64,000 nucleotides of DNA, taken from positions 648,001 to 712,000 of the forward strand of contig NZ_JBBKBA010000001.1 of NCBI RefSeq assembly GCF_038404985.1, written 5' to 3'. Below the pieces are notes generated by a model. That model ran no database searches. It was not told the DNA's origin and saw only the letters and a list, made by a program, of their open reading frames with translations. Source of the stretch: Ferrovibrio sp. MS7. Its GTDB lineage: Bacteria > Pseudomonadota > Alphaproteobacteria > Ferrovibrionales > Ferrovibrionaceae. Made by a program: the position numbers and the translations under genes. Positions 20,226-28,957 of this stretch are shown here, piece by piece (positions within the stretch are counted from its first letter, which is position 1; the number at the start of each line of letters is the position of its first letter).

Positions 20226-21455
20226 CTAGATGTCCGAGCCGGTGGTGTTGGCGCCCGCCAGCATCATGCCTTCACGGCGGGCATCGCCGAAGCGGCAGCC
20301 GCGCAGGTCGGCCTCGCTGAAATTGGCCCGGCTCAGGTTGGCCGGCCAGTTGCGGCCCGTCGGCCGGCCGGCGGGATCGCGCAGCGGCACCGCCAGGAAG
20401 CGGGTGCCGCGCGCCTTGACCTTGGTCAGCACCGAGCCGGCCAGGTTGGCGCCATCCAGCACCGCGCCATCCAGGTTGGCGCCATTCAGGTTGGCTTCCG
20501 AAATATCGGCCAGCGTCAGGTCGGCTTCGGCGAGCTGCACATTATGCAGGTCGGCGCCGCGCAGCATGGCGGCGCGCAGATCGAAGGCGGAGAGATCGAG
20601 GCCGATCAGCGAGCGGCCGCCGAGATCGAGCCGGGTACCGCTGGCGCCGTTGGTGTTGATCCACACACTATGGGCATCGATCAGCGGCTGCAGCCAGTCG
20701 GGCAATTCGCTGTTCGGGCGGCGGCGCACCGCGCCGGAAAGATCGGCGCCGTCGAGGTTGCATTTCGAGAGATCGACATTGCGCAGGTTGGCGCCGGAAA
20801 GATCGGCGCCGGTGAATTTCGCCCCCACCACCTGGGCACCGACCAGATTGGCCTCGCGCAGCTTGGCGCCGGAGAAATCCGCGCCTGAGAGATCGGCACC
20901 GGCGAGATTGGCGGCGAAGAGATTGGAGCGCGGGAAGGTAGCGTTGCCGGCGGATGACAGTTTGAGCAGCGCACCGGAAAGATCGGCGCCGGAAAAATCG
21001 GCGCGCTCGATCTGGGTGTTGCTCATGTTGGTCGGCCGTTCCTCTGATTCCTCGCGGCCATTCACCAGGCGCAGGATCTTGCCCGGGCGCAGATCGGCAT
21101 CGCGCAGGATGGCATCGTTGAGCCGGGCATTGCTGAGGTTGACGCCGCGCATGTCGGTGCGCACGAAGCTGCAACCGGAGAGATCGGCGCGGCTGAAATC
21201 GACGCCCTGCAGATTGGCGGCATCGCAGCGCGAGCCGCGCAGCATGGCATCGGTGAGGGTGCAGCCGGTGAGGATGGCGCTGCGCAGATCGAGGTTAAGC
21301 CCAGAGAGGCCGGAAAGATCGATCATGCGCATGACGATGCGCTGGCCGGCCGGCAGATTGGAGGTGAAGCGCGCATGCGCCGCCGCCGCCTTCAGGAAGG
21401 AGCGGATATTCGGATTCTGATTCTGGGCAGCATTGCCCGCCGGTTCTAACGCCAT
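20226..21455 (-). CDS. pentapeptide-repeat protein
   Basis: A 409-residue protein dominated by A(D/N)LxX repeats, which fold as a right-handed quadrilateral beta-helix. At least three blocks are visible: about residues 45-130, 150-240 (for example ADLSGADFSGAKLREANLVGA) and 270-340 (ADLHNVQLAEADLTLADISEANLNGANLDGA). Non-repeat insertions separate them, and a final short block ends the protein. No signal peptide or membrane segment is seen, so it is probably cytoplasmic. Some family members mimic DNA and inhibit gyrase; others are scaffolds. It lies between the kinase array and the OmpR-type regulator on the same strand, so a scaffold role in that pathway is possible but unproven. Confidence 0.9.
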   Translation of the reverse strand: MALEPAGNAAQNQNPNIRSFLKAAAAHARFTSNLPAGQRIVMRMIDLSGLSGLNLDLRSAILTGCTLTDAMLRGSRCDAANLQGVDFSRADLSGCSFVRTDMRGVNLSNARLNDAILRDADLRPGKILRLVNGREESEERPTNMSNTQIERADFSGADLSGALLKLSSAGNATFPRSNLFAANLAGADLSGADFSGAKLREANLVGAQVVGAKFTGADLSGANLRNVDLSKCNLDGADLSGAVRRRPNSELPDWLQPLIDAHSVWINTNGASGTRLDLGGRSLIGLDLSAFDLRAAMLRGADLHNVQLAEADLTLADISEANLNGANLDGAVLDGANLAGSVLTKVKARGTRFLAVPLRDPAGRPTGRNWPANLSRANFSEADLRGCRFGDARREGMMLAGANTTGSDI

Positions 21456-21480
21456 CGCCCTTCACGCCTACCCAAACAGC

Positions 21481-21527
21481 GACCGGCAACACCGCCGGTC
21501 CGCCGGGGGCATGGCTGCTCATGCCCC
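21481..21527 (-). other. two adjacent hairpins in the leader of the pentapeptide-repeat gene
   Basis: GACCGG(8-nt loop)CCGGTC at 21481-21500 and GGGGCATG(6-nt loop)CATGCCCC at 21506-21527 are perfect inverted repeats in the 238-bp gap between the fifth kinase and the pentapeptide gene. No T tract follows on the transcribed strand, so an intrinsic terminator is not supported. They could protect or process a polycistronic message. Confidence 0.4.
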
Positions 21528-21693
21528 ACTGGGTTGAATATCGAGAATCACCCTGCTGGTCACAAGAATTATTGCAGTCGACAAAGGTATAAAATTCACA
21601 GGTTTTATGCGGCCATGGCAATTCGTGGCGATTGGTCGTATTTCGTCATATTGATCAGCTTCCATGCTGTCTCGCATTCTCATGCGGACGGTA

Positions 21694-23115
21694 TCAGGCA
21701 ACGGGTAGCGTTATCTCGGCAAAGGTGCCCTGGCCTGGCTTGCTCTGCAACCTCAGTTCGCCATTTTGTGCTTCGAGCAGGCGTCGCACCGCATGCAGGC
21801 CCAAACCGGTGCCGCGTGCCTTACCAGCATTGGAACCTCGAAAGAAGCGTTCACCAAGCTGTGCCAGGTCGTCGGCCGGAATGCCGATGCCCCGGTCGGC
21901 GATGCCGATAATGGCCACGCCGCCCTGCCGCCCCAGGCTGAGCGCCACCGGCTGCCCGGCGGCAGAGTATTTCAGGGCATTGTCGATCAGGTTGGCGCAG
22001 ATGGTGGCGATCCAGTCCGGGTCGCCGAGTGCCGCCAGGTCATCCTCGCCCGGCGCCACGCTCAAGCTCAGGCGTTCGGCATTGCCGGCGCCGACATCGC
22101 GGCAAAGCTCCTGCAGCAGGGGTTTGAGCTGCACCGGTATGCGCCGACCGGCACTGAGGCCGCCTTCCAACTGCTCATTGGCCAAGAAGGTATCCATCAG
22201 CCGCCGCAGCCGCCGCCCGGCGCCTCGGATCGCCTCCAGCCGCTGCAGCACGCCCTGACCGGCCTGGGGCAGCAGGTTTTCCAGCATCTCGGCGGCGCGG
22301 TCGATCACCGCCACCGGGGTGCGGAAATCATGCCCCACCATGTCGATGAACAGGCGCTGCTCGCGGCGCAGATCGCCCTCCTTTTCCAGCGCCGCGCTGA
22401 GCTGCGCCTGCAATTGCCGCCGCGTCTCCACCTCGTTCGCCAAGGCCTCGTTGCGCCGGGTGAGTTCATCCAGCAGCCGGCTGCCGACCAGCGCCACCAG
22501 GGCGATGAAATGCAGCCCGGCATAGATGATGGTGCTCAGCACCCACAGCACCTGCTCCGGCTCCAATTGCCAGGAGGCATCCGGCGGGCGCAAGAACTGG
22601 GCATGGAAGGCACGCAGCAGCGAGGTGCCGCCATGCGCCAGGTTCAGCGTCACCAGCGCCCAGCGCAGGGCCGGCCGGATATTCGTGGCCGGAATCATGT
22701 TCAGGGCGGTGACGATGGTGATGATGCCGATGAAGCCGGTAAGCGCGACAATGCGGATGGAAACATTCCCGGGCACCAGCAGCAGCAGCAGTGGCCAGGT
22801 GATGGCGGTGACGCTGACCATGAGCCAGGCGAACCAGCGCAGCGAGGGCCGCCCAACCAGTTGCATCATGCCGACCATCACCGTGGCATAAGCGATGATG
22901 ATCATCAGGTTGGCGGCGCAGATGATCAGGAAGCCGGGCGAGACTTCGCGCACGGCATGCAGGATTGCCCCAAGCGCTGCAGCAGCAGAGCCGAGCATGA
23001 TGTTGCGCACGCCCGGCATGTCGCGCACGCCACGGCGCAGCGCGAACCAGCCGGCGGCCTGAACCACAAGCTGCACCAGCAGCACCAGGTTCATGGTCAG
23101 CAGATCGATCTTCAT
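21694..23115 (-). CDS. array kinase 5: complete membrane histidine kinase
   Basis: A 473-residue paralogue and the last of the five. About seven hydrophobic segments span residues 5-210, followed by a short coiled coil with the REQRLF motif. The phosphoacceptor is canonical: VGHDFRTPVAVIDRA, with His262. The ATPase domain is complete: N box NLIDNALKYS, G1 box DRGIGIP, F box ERFFRGSN, G2 box GTGLGL. It is therefore the only array member with every catalytic motif. The gene starts 33 bp after kinase 4, whereas the other junctions overlap. It could autophosphorylate alone or be phosphorylated in trans by its His-less paralogues. A divergent origin for the C-terminal half is suggested by AVRRLLEAQNGEL instead of the SAARLIQ seen in kinases 1-3. 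Confidence 0.95.
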   Translation of the reverse strand: MKIDLLTMNLVLLVQLVVQAAGWFALRRGVRDMPGVRNIMLGSAAAALGAILHAVREVSPGFLIICAANLMIIIAYATVMVGMMQLVGRPSLRWFAWLMVSVTAITWPLLLLLVPGNVSIRIVALTGFIGIITIVTALNMIPATNIRPALRWALVTLNLAHGGTSLLRAFHAQFLRPPDASWQLEPEQVLWVLSTIIYAGLHFIALVALVGSRLLDELTRRNEALANEVETRRQLQAQLSAALEKEGDLRREQRLFIDMVGHDFRTPVAVIDRAAEMLENLLPQAGQGVLQRLEAIRGAGRRLRRLMDTFLANEQLEGGLSAGRRIPVQLKPLLQELCRDVGAGNAERLSLSVAPGEDDLAALGDPDWIATICANLIDNALKYSAAGQPVALSLGRQGGVAIIGIADRGIGIPADDLAQLGERFFRGSNAGKARGTGLGLHAVRRLLEAQNGELRLQSKPGQGTFAEITLPVA

Positions 23116-23148
23116 TCCCGGCTCATTTTTTTGTTTTCGTTTACGCCC

Positions 23149-24540
23149 TTAGCCGGTCTGTTCCGGTACCCGGCAGGGCAGCCGCAGCACGGCAAGGCGG
23201 CCCGGCCCGGCAGCGGTACCGCTGAGCAATTCGCCGCCTTGTGCTTCCAGCAGCCGGCGCGCGGTGATCTCGCTTAAAGATTCGCCATCGGTTGCCGGGG
23301 CATTGCCTTCGAGGATCAGTTCAGCCGTCGTCTCGCCCGCCGCTGTCACGCTCTGGTGCAGCACCAGCTTGAGCGGCACCGCCTGCGGCCCGACGCCATG
23401 CAAAGCCGCATCCACCAGACTGGCAATGGCAATGCGGGTGAGATCGGGATCGCCCTGCACCAGGCAATGCTGCGGCAGGTCGAGATCGATCCGGGCGGCC
23501 TGCTGCTCGTCCAGGCCGACATGCCATTCATCAAGCTGATCGGCGAGATCGAAGCTTTCGCGGCGCGGTTCGCCGAGCCCGCTTTGCAGCCTTTCCTGCG
23601 CCAGGAAGGCATCGATCATCAGCCGCAGACGCTGGCCCTCGTTGCGCATCGCCGCCACTTCGCCAAGCTGCGGCGCCGCTTCCGGCTTGGCCGACAGTGT
23701 GATGCCGATCATCTCGGCGGCGCGGTCCATGATCGCCAGCGGCGTGCGGAATTCATGGCTCACCATGTCAAGGAAATGCCGCTGCTCGCGCCGCGCCGCA
23801 CTTTCCTCGGCCAAGGCAGCGGCCAGTTCCGCCTGCAACTGCCGGCGCTGGTCGGCCTCGCGCAGTAGCATCTCGTTCTGCTGCACCAGGGCATAGGCCA
23901 GGCGACTGCCGAGCAGGGCGACGATGCCGATGAAGAAGAAGGCGGCGTAGAGGATGAATTCCAGGTAGAAGACGCTGCGGATGCCGGCCGGCACCAGGCT
24001 GCTGCCGGTGAGGATTTCCTCCAGGCCATCGATGAAGCGGAAGGCGGAGAAGGCGGCATGGAACAGGTTGAGCGCCGCGATCAGGCCGCGTATCACCTTC
24101 GGCGCCTGCTGCGCACCCCAGGCCTCCCGCGCACAGGCCAGCGCGATACCCATGCCCAGCACGGCACCGATGGCGCCGATCCAGCCCACATGGCCCGGCA
24201 CAAGCAGGGCATAGAGCGGCCAGGCGACCAGGTTGATCGCATAAAGCCCGACGCCGATACGCCAGGGCCGCGGCCGGTCGGCCATATCGGCAACCGCGAA
24301 CAGCGTCAGCACCAGGCCGCCGACGCCGAGATAATTCGCCAGCACATCGCTGAGCCAGACACTGACCTCGCCGCGCAGGCTGAGCAGCAGCAGGCCGGGC
24401 ACGAACAGCAGCGAGGAGATGAAGGAGATTTTCACCCCCGGCGTATGCGGCTGGTTGCGCCAGATCAGCAGCCAGCCGATGCCCTGCAGCAGCAGCACCG
24501 CCGCCAGCACCACCGCGAGCGTCTTTTGATCAAGCAGCAT
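23149..24540 (-). CDS. array kinase 4: keeps the phosphoacceptor His, ATP-binding domain degenerate
   Basis: A 463-residue paralogue with the same seven-segment membrane region and DHp helix. The H box is canonical: VSHEFRTPLAIMDRAAEMI, His262. The C-terminal domain is still alignable (GDPDLTRIAIASLVDAALHG; ARRLLEAQGGELL), but DNALKY has become DAALHG, so the Mg-binding Asn is gone. The G1 motif DRGIGIP is missing, and the F and G2 boxes are deleted in frame. It cannot be expected to bind ATP normally and would need phosphorylation in trans, or act as a phosphotransfer or phosphatase subunit. The ATG at 24540 overlaps kinase 3 by 11 bp and aligns with the starts of its paralogues. The reading frame is intact, so it is not an obvious pseudogene. 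Confidence 0.93.
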   Translation of the reverse strand: MLLDQKTLAVVLAAVLLLQGIGWLLIWRNQPHTPGVKISFISSLLFVPGLLLLSLRGEVSVWLSDVLANYLGVGGLVLTLFAVADMADRPRPWRIGVGLYAINLVAWPLYALLVPGHVGWIGAIGAVLGMGIALACAREAWGAQQAPKVIRGLIAALNLFHAAFSAFRFIDGLEEILTGSSLVPAGIRSVFYLEFILYAAFFFIGIVALLGSRLAYALVQQNEMLLREADQRRQLQAELAAALAEESAARREQRHFLDMVSHEFRTPLAIMDRAAEMIGITLSAKPEAAPQLGEVAAMRNEGQRLRLMIDAFLAQERLQSGLGEPRRESFDLADQLDEWHVGLDEQQAARIDLDLPQHCLVQGDPDLTRIAIASLVDAALHGVGPQAVPLKLVLHQSVTAAGETTAELILEGNAPATDGESLSEITARRLLEAQGGELLSGTAAGPGRLAVLRLPCRVPEQTG

Positions 24541-25990
24541 GGTTTCCGCTCCTGTGCAGATCCGCGGCCTGGGCTTCATCGCGAGCACCTGGCAGCGGCA
24601 GATAGACCGTGAAGATGGTGCCCTGGCCGGGCTGGCTGTGTACCGTGAAACGCCCGCCATACCACTGGATCAGGCGCGCGGCGCTGAACAGGCCGAGTCC
24701 CGTGCCGGGAATGGTGGCGGCATTGCCGGCACGGAAGAAACGCGTGCCGATGCCGTGCAGATCCTGCGCCGGAATGCCGATGCCGCGATCGGCGACGCGG
24801 ATTTCGGCTTCCTCGCCGCTGATCGAAAGGCTGAGCGCCACCGGCTGATCCAGGGGAGAGTATTTCAGCGCGTTGTCGATCAGATTGGCCAGCGCCAATG
24901 ACAGCATCGCGGCATTGGCCTGCACCTGTACCGGGGTTTCCGGCAGGCGCAGATGGATGCGGCCCGGACGATCCGGCGGCTGGCGCTGTTCAGCAAGGTC
25001 GCTGAGCAGGGTGCCAAGCTCGACTTCGCCCTGCGGCTGCTGCGCCAGATGTTCGCTGACTTGGCGGTCAAGCAGGAAAGTGTCGATCAGGGTGCGCAGG
25101 CGCTGCGCCGCCGTGACAATGGCATGGGCGCGGTTGGCAATCGCCGGGTTCTGTGTCAGCGCCTCGGCGCGGTCGATCACATGCAGCAGCGGATTGCGGA
25201 AATCATTGGCGATACGGGCGATGAAGCCATGCTGTTCGCGCCGCAACGCCGTTTCCTGCGCCAGTGCGGCATCGAGCTGGCGCTGGATATCGGCGCGCTG
25301 CTGCAATTCGCTGACCAACTGGTCGTTACGCTGGCGCACATTCCTGTGCAACTGCAATCCGAGCAGCACACCGAAGGTGATGCTGGCGGCGATGGTGGCA
25401 ACGATATTCTCGCAGGCCCAGACCAGGCGGCTGAGCGAGGGATCCATGACACCTTCATGCACCGTGTCGCCGATGCCGGTAAGGCCGCGCCCGAGGCTGA
25501 AGAAGCCATGCAACGCCCAGGCGCTGACGAAAACCGCACGCATATTCTGCGGCAGGTTGGACTGCCACAAGGTCAGCGACATGCCAAAGGCCAGGATGGC
25601 GAGCAAGGGCGTGTTCAGCAGGGTGCGGTAGCCGCGCTCATCGGGCCAGAAGCCGAGCAGCACCGGCCATACCAGCACCACTACCGCGACACTGACATAG
25701 ACCAGCCTGGTCTGGCGCGGGCGGTGCAGCAGATCGGCATGGGCGAACTGCATCAGCCCGGCAGAGTAGATGAAGATGACATTGGCGACATAGCTGGAAA
25801 GCCATGGCGAGACCGCGTCGCGCAGCACCAGCAGCACCACGCCGATACCGTTGAGCACGATCGAGGCGGTCCACACCGCCAGGCCCGGCTGCTTCGGCTG
25901 CACCCGCCATACGATCGCCCAGGCAACGCCATGGATCAGCATCAGCGCCGCTTGCACGATCAACAGGGTGCGCAGATCCAGCGTCATCAT
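24530..25990 (-). CDS. array kinase 3: phosphoacceptor His replaced by Asn, ATP-binding domain intact
   Basis: A 486-residue paralogue. The N-terminal seven-segment membrane domain runs to about residue 210. At the H box, RIANDFRNPLLHVIDRAEAL has Asn262 (codon at 25205-25207) where His is required; its neighbours are typical. The ATPase domain is complete: NLIDNALKYS, DRGIGIP, TRFFRAGN, GTGLGLFSAARLIQ. It could thus bind ATP but not autophosphorylate on His, and may donate phosphate to a partner subunit in trans. The ATG at 25990 overlaps kinase 2 by 4 bp; a second ATG at 25987 would place the H-box position at 261, exactly as in kinases 1 and 2. Confidence 0.95.
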   Translation of the reverse strand: MMTLDLRTLLIVQAALMLIHGVAWAIVWRVQPKQPGLAVWTASIVLNGIGVVLLVLRDAVSPWLSSYVANVIFIYSAGLMQFAHADLLHRPRQTRLVYVSVAVVVLVWPVLLGFWPDERGYRTLLNTPLLAILAFGMSLTLWQSNLPQNMRAVFVSAWALHGFFSLGRGLTGIGDTVHEGVMDPSLSRLVWACENIVATIAASITFGVLLGLQLHRNVRQRNDQLVSELQQRADIQRQLDAALAQETALRREQHGFIARIANDFRNPLLHVIDRAEALTQNPAIANRAHAIVTAAQRLRTLIDTFLLDRQVSEHLAQQPQGEVELGTLLSDLAEQRQPPDRPGRIHLRLPETPVQVQANAAMLSLALANLIDNALKYSPLDQPVALSLSISGEEAEIRVADRGIGIPAQDLHGIGTRFFRAGNAATIPGTGLGLFSAARLIQWYGGRFTVHSQPGQGTIFTVYLPLPGARDEAQAADLHRSGNHAA

Positions 25991-27423
25991 GCCCCCTGCT
26001 GCAACGGCAGATGCACGGTGACCTGCGTGCCCTTGTCAGGCTCGGAGGAAACCAGGAAACGGCCGCCATGGAACTGGATCAGCCGCGCCGCGCTGAACAG
26101 CCCCAGGCCCGTGCCCTGCACCTTGGCGGCATTGCCGGCGCGATAGAAACGCTGGCCGATGGCGGCAAGGTCGCTGGCCGGGATGCCGATGCCGCGATCC
26201 TGCACCGTCACCACCGCCTCGTCACGCTCGCGGTGCAGGCGCACATCCACCGCTGCATCGGCGGCCGAGTATTTCAGCGCATTATCCACCAGGTTGCCGA
26301 ACACGATGGCCAGCATGGCGGCATCGCCATGGGCCATCACCGGCAGCTCGGGCGCTGCGAAGCGCAGCCGCTGCTCGGCATTGGGCCGCCCGCCGGGCCG
26401 GCTATGATCGCGCAGCAGGTCATGCAGCAGCACTTTCAGGTCCACGGCATCGTGGCGCATCTCGGCAATGCCGCTGCGGATACGGCGCTCGAGCAGGAAG
26501 GTACGGATCAGCAGCTTAAGCCGCGCATTGGCGCCGCCGATGGCATCGAGGCGCGGCATGATACGCTCGCGGAATTCTGCCGGTGCCGCGCGCAAAGCCT
26601 CGGCATGGCCGGCGATGGCGCGCAGCGGGCGGTCCAATTCCTGCCCCATGCGGGTGACGAATTGCTGCTGCTCGCGCCGCATGCTGGCTTCGCGGCTCAA
26701 GGCACCGCGCAACTGCACCTGCAGCATGCGCTGGGTGGCGATGATCTCGGTCAGTGCCTGATTCTGGTTCTGCTGGTCCCGGGTCAGGCGGATGCCGAAC
26801 AGCATCGCGAACACCACCGAATAGACGAACAGCGCGATGGTATGCTCAAACGACCAGAATACGTTGAAGAAATTGCCGATCAGGTAGGAGGTGCCGTCCG
26901 GCGTCAGGGCGCCATAGACGCCGCGTATTGCCAGCGCTATCGCATGGAGCACCGCCAGCACCAGCACCGGGCCGCGCGCGCGCCACCCAAAGCTGGTATC
27001 AACCAGGATCAGCCAGGCGACGCACAGAAACTGAACGCCGGCGAACAGCGCGTAGAACACGATGCGGATGCCGATATCGTCGGGTCGCGTGATCCAGAGA
27101 AACGACCATAGCAGCAGGGTCAGCAGCGACAGGCCATAGAGCAGCAGGCGCGGCCTGGGCTGGCGCAGCAGGTCGGCAATGGCGAAGATGGTGAAGCTCT
27201 GGCCCAGGATCACCAGCGTGTTGGCCAGCACCACGGAGAGCCAATCGCTGATCATGCCGCGCAACGCCACCAGCACCAGGCCGGCGGCGATCAGCACGAT
27301 GCCGCCGGTCCAGGGCCGCAGGCCAGGCAGCCTTGGATGCGCCAGCCATATCATCACCCAGGACAGGCTGGCAGCCGCGGCCAGCAGGCTGGTGACGAAT
27401 AATATGGTGCGGGTATCCAGCAT
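25987..27423 (-). CDS. array kinase 2: phosphoacceptor His replaced by Gln, ATP-binding domain intact
   Basis: A 478-residue paralogue, most similar by eye to kinase 1. Seven hydrophobic segments precede a linker helix (REQQQFVTRM). The H box reads MGQELDRPLRAIAGHAEAL: Gln261 replaces His (codon at 26641-26643), and the usual RTP has become DRP. The ATP-binding boxes are all present: NLVDNALKYS, DRGIGIP, QRFYRAGN, GTGLGLFSAARLIQFHGGRF. It shares one base with kinase 1 (TGATG) and four with kinase 3, so translation is coupled. Catalytic ATP binding without a His suggests donation to another subunit or a purely allosteric role. Confidence 0.95.
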   Translation of the reverse strand: MLDTRTILFVTSLLAAAASLSWVMIWLAHPRLPGLRPWTGGIVLIAAGLVLVALRGMISDWLSVVLANTLVILGQSFTIFAIADLLRQPRPRLLLYGLSLLTLLLWSFLWITRPDDIGIRIVFYALFAGVQFLCVAWLILVDTSFGWRARGPVLVLAVLHAIALAIRGVYGALTPDGTSYLIGNFFNVFWSFEHTIALFVYSVVFAMLFGIRLTRDQQNQNQALTEIIATQRMLQVQLRGALSREASMRREQQQFVTRMGQELDRPLRAIAGHAEALRAAPAEFRERIMPRLDAIGGANARLKLLIRTFLLERRIRSGIAEMRHDAVDLKVLLHDLLRDHSRPGGRPNAEQRLRFAAPELPVMAHGDAAMLAIVFGNLVDNALKYSAADAAVDVRLHRERDEAVVTVQDRGIGIPASDLAAIGQRFYRAGNAAKVQGTGLGLFSAARLIQFHGGRFLVSSEPDKGTQVTVHLPLQQGA

Positions 27424-28871
27424 CAGGCTGCCACCGCGGTGGCGTCGTGCAGCGGCAGATGCACGGTGATGCGCGTGCCCTGTTCGGGCACGGAATCGAC
27501 CAGAAAACGACCGCCATGGAACTGGATCAGCCGCGCCGCGCTGAACAACCCGAGGCCGGTGCCGGGCACATTGGCGGTGTTGCCGGCGCGGAAGAAGCGC
27601 CGCCCGATGGCGCCGAGATCGCGTTCGGGAATGCCGATGCCGCGATCCTGCACGATCACCACGGCTTCGTCATGATCGCGGCTGAGGCTGACCTCCACCA
27701 CCGCATCGGCGGGAGAGTATTTCAGCGCATTGTCGATCAGGTTGCCGAACACCACCGCCAGCATGGCGGCATCGCCGCGCGCCGTCACCGCGCCATCGGG
27801 CAGTGCCAGCTTCAGCCGCCATTCCGCGCCGGGCCGCCCGCCGGGCCGGCCATGTTCGCGCAGCAGATCGGTGAGCAGGACGCCCAGATCCACCGGATCG
27901 CGGCGCATGTCGCCCATGCCGCCCTGAATGCGGTGGTCGAGCAGAAAGGTGTCGATCAGCATGCGCAGCCGCCGCGCCGCGCTGCCAATGGCCTCGAGGC
28001 GAGGGGCAATGGTCGCCTGCAGCGGCTGCGGCACATCGCCGAGCCGTTCGGCATTGCGCACAATGCCACGCAGCGGCTCGTCGAAATCCTGGCTGACGCG
28101 GGTGATGAAACGCTGCTGCTCGCGGCGCAGGCCGGCCTCGGTATCCAGCGCCGAGCGGAGCTGACCCTGCAGGCCGCGCTGGGCATCTATCTCTTCGGCC
28201 AGGACCAGATTGCGGCGCTGCAGGTCGGCGGTGAGGCGGGCACCAAGCAGCACCGCAAAGCTGACGGTAAAGGCGATCACCGAGATGGTATTCTCGAACG
28301 CCCAGAAGATATTGATGGCCGTGCCGCGCAGATAATCGGCGCCCTGGCTGAGCAGTGCCCCGCTGATGCCATGCAGCAGCAGCACGCAGGCATGGAAAAT
28401 CGCATAGGCGATACCGGGCAGGCGCTGCAGATAGGGCAGCGTGCGGTCGCGCAGCAGCATCCATGCCATGGCGCAGTAGATCGTCAGCACCAACAGGGCA
28501 TAAATCGCCTGGCGCAGGCCCAGTTCGTCCGGCCAGCCGAACCACAGGATCGGCCACAGCACCACCACGATGCCGGTGATACTATAGCCGAGGCGCAACG
28601 GACGCGGCCGGCCAAGCACATCGGCGAAGGCGAAAATCATCAGCACCTGGCCATGCACCGCCAGTACATTGCCGACAATCACCGACAACCAGCCATCGAC
28701 CACGCCGCGCAAGGCCAGCAGCACCAGGCCGACGCCGGCACAGACCGTGGTCAGCAACCAGGTACGCACACCCGGCAAATGCCGTTGTCCCAACCAGACC
28801 GGCAGCCAGGCAAGGCAAACGCCGATGGCGAGGACAAAGGTAGTGAAAATCAGGGTGCGGACATCAAGCAT
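27423..28871 (-). CDS. array kinase 1: phosphoacceptor His replaced by Gln, ATP-binding domain intact
   Basis: The first gene of the array, 482 residues from the ATG at 28871, chosen because MLDVRTLIF aligns with the other four N-termini; a GTG at 28889 would add six. The membrane domain has about seven segments, with the shared pattern LPGVRTW and LLALRGVVDGWLSVIVGN. That pattern also recurs, as I recall it, at the N-terminus of some GGDEF proteins. The H box is RVSQDFDEPLRGIVRNAERL: Gln261 instead of His (codon at 28089-28091). N, G1, F and G2 boxes are intact (NLIDNALKYS, DRGIGIP, RRFFRAGN, GTGLGLFSAARLIQ). It ends with a 1-bp overlap on kinase 2. The enoyl-CoA hydratase gene ends 86 bp upstream. 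Confidence 0.95.
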   Translation of the reverse strand: MLDVRTLIFTTFVLAIGVCLAWLPVWLGQRHLPGVRTWLLTTVCAGVGLVLLALRGVVDGWLSVIVGNVLAVHGQVLMIFAFADVLGRPRPLRLGYSITGIVVVLWPILWFGWPDELGLRQAIYALLVLTIYCAMAWMLLRDRTLPYLQRLPGIAYAIFHACVLLLHGISGALLSQGADYLRGTAINIFWAFENTISVIAFTVSFAVLLGARLTADLQRRNLVLAEEIDAQRGLQGQLRSALDTEAGLRREQQRFITRVSQDFDEPLRGIVRNAERLGDVPQPLQATIAPRLEAIGSAARRLRMLIDTFLLDHRIQGGMGDMRRDPVDLGVLLTDLLREHGRPGGRPGAEWRLKLALPDGAVTARGDAAMLAVVFGNLIDNALKYSPADAVVEVSLSRDHDEAVVIVQDRGIGIPERDLGAIGRRFFRAGNTANVPGTGLGLFSAARLIQFHGGRFLVDSVPEQGTRITVHLPLHDATAVAA

Positions 28872-28957
28872 CGCCCGCAGATATAGCACAGATTTCCGCC
28901 CGAACAGTTACCGGGGTTGTGGCCGGCAGGGCTGTCGGGCGGGTCGTGTAGCGCCCC

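Noticed and set aside
21506-21527. Hairpin as an intrinsic terminator between kinase 5 and the pentapeptide gene
   Set aside because: The stem is perfect, but no T tract follows on the minus strand.
23149-24540. Array kinase 4 as a plain pseudogene
   Set aside because: The frame is open over the full length, the start overlaps kinase 3 and the H box is intact; decay is confined to the ATP-binding motifs.
24530-28871. Kinases 1-3 as sequencing errors at the H box
   Set aside because: Three different genes have changed codons (CAG, CAG, AAT) with altered neighbouring residues too, while the frames stay open, so independent base-call errors are unlikely.
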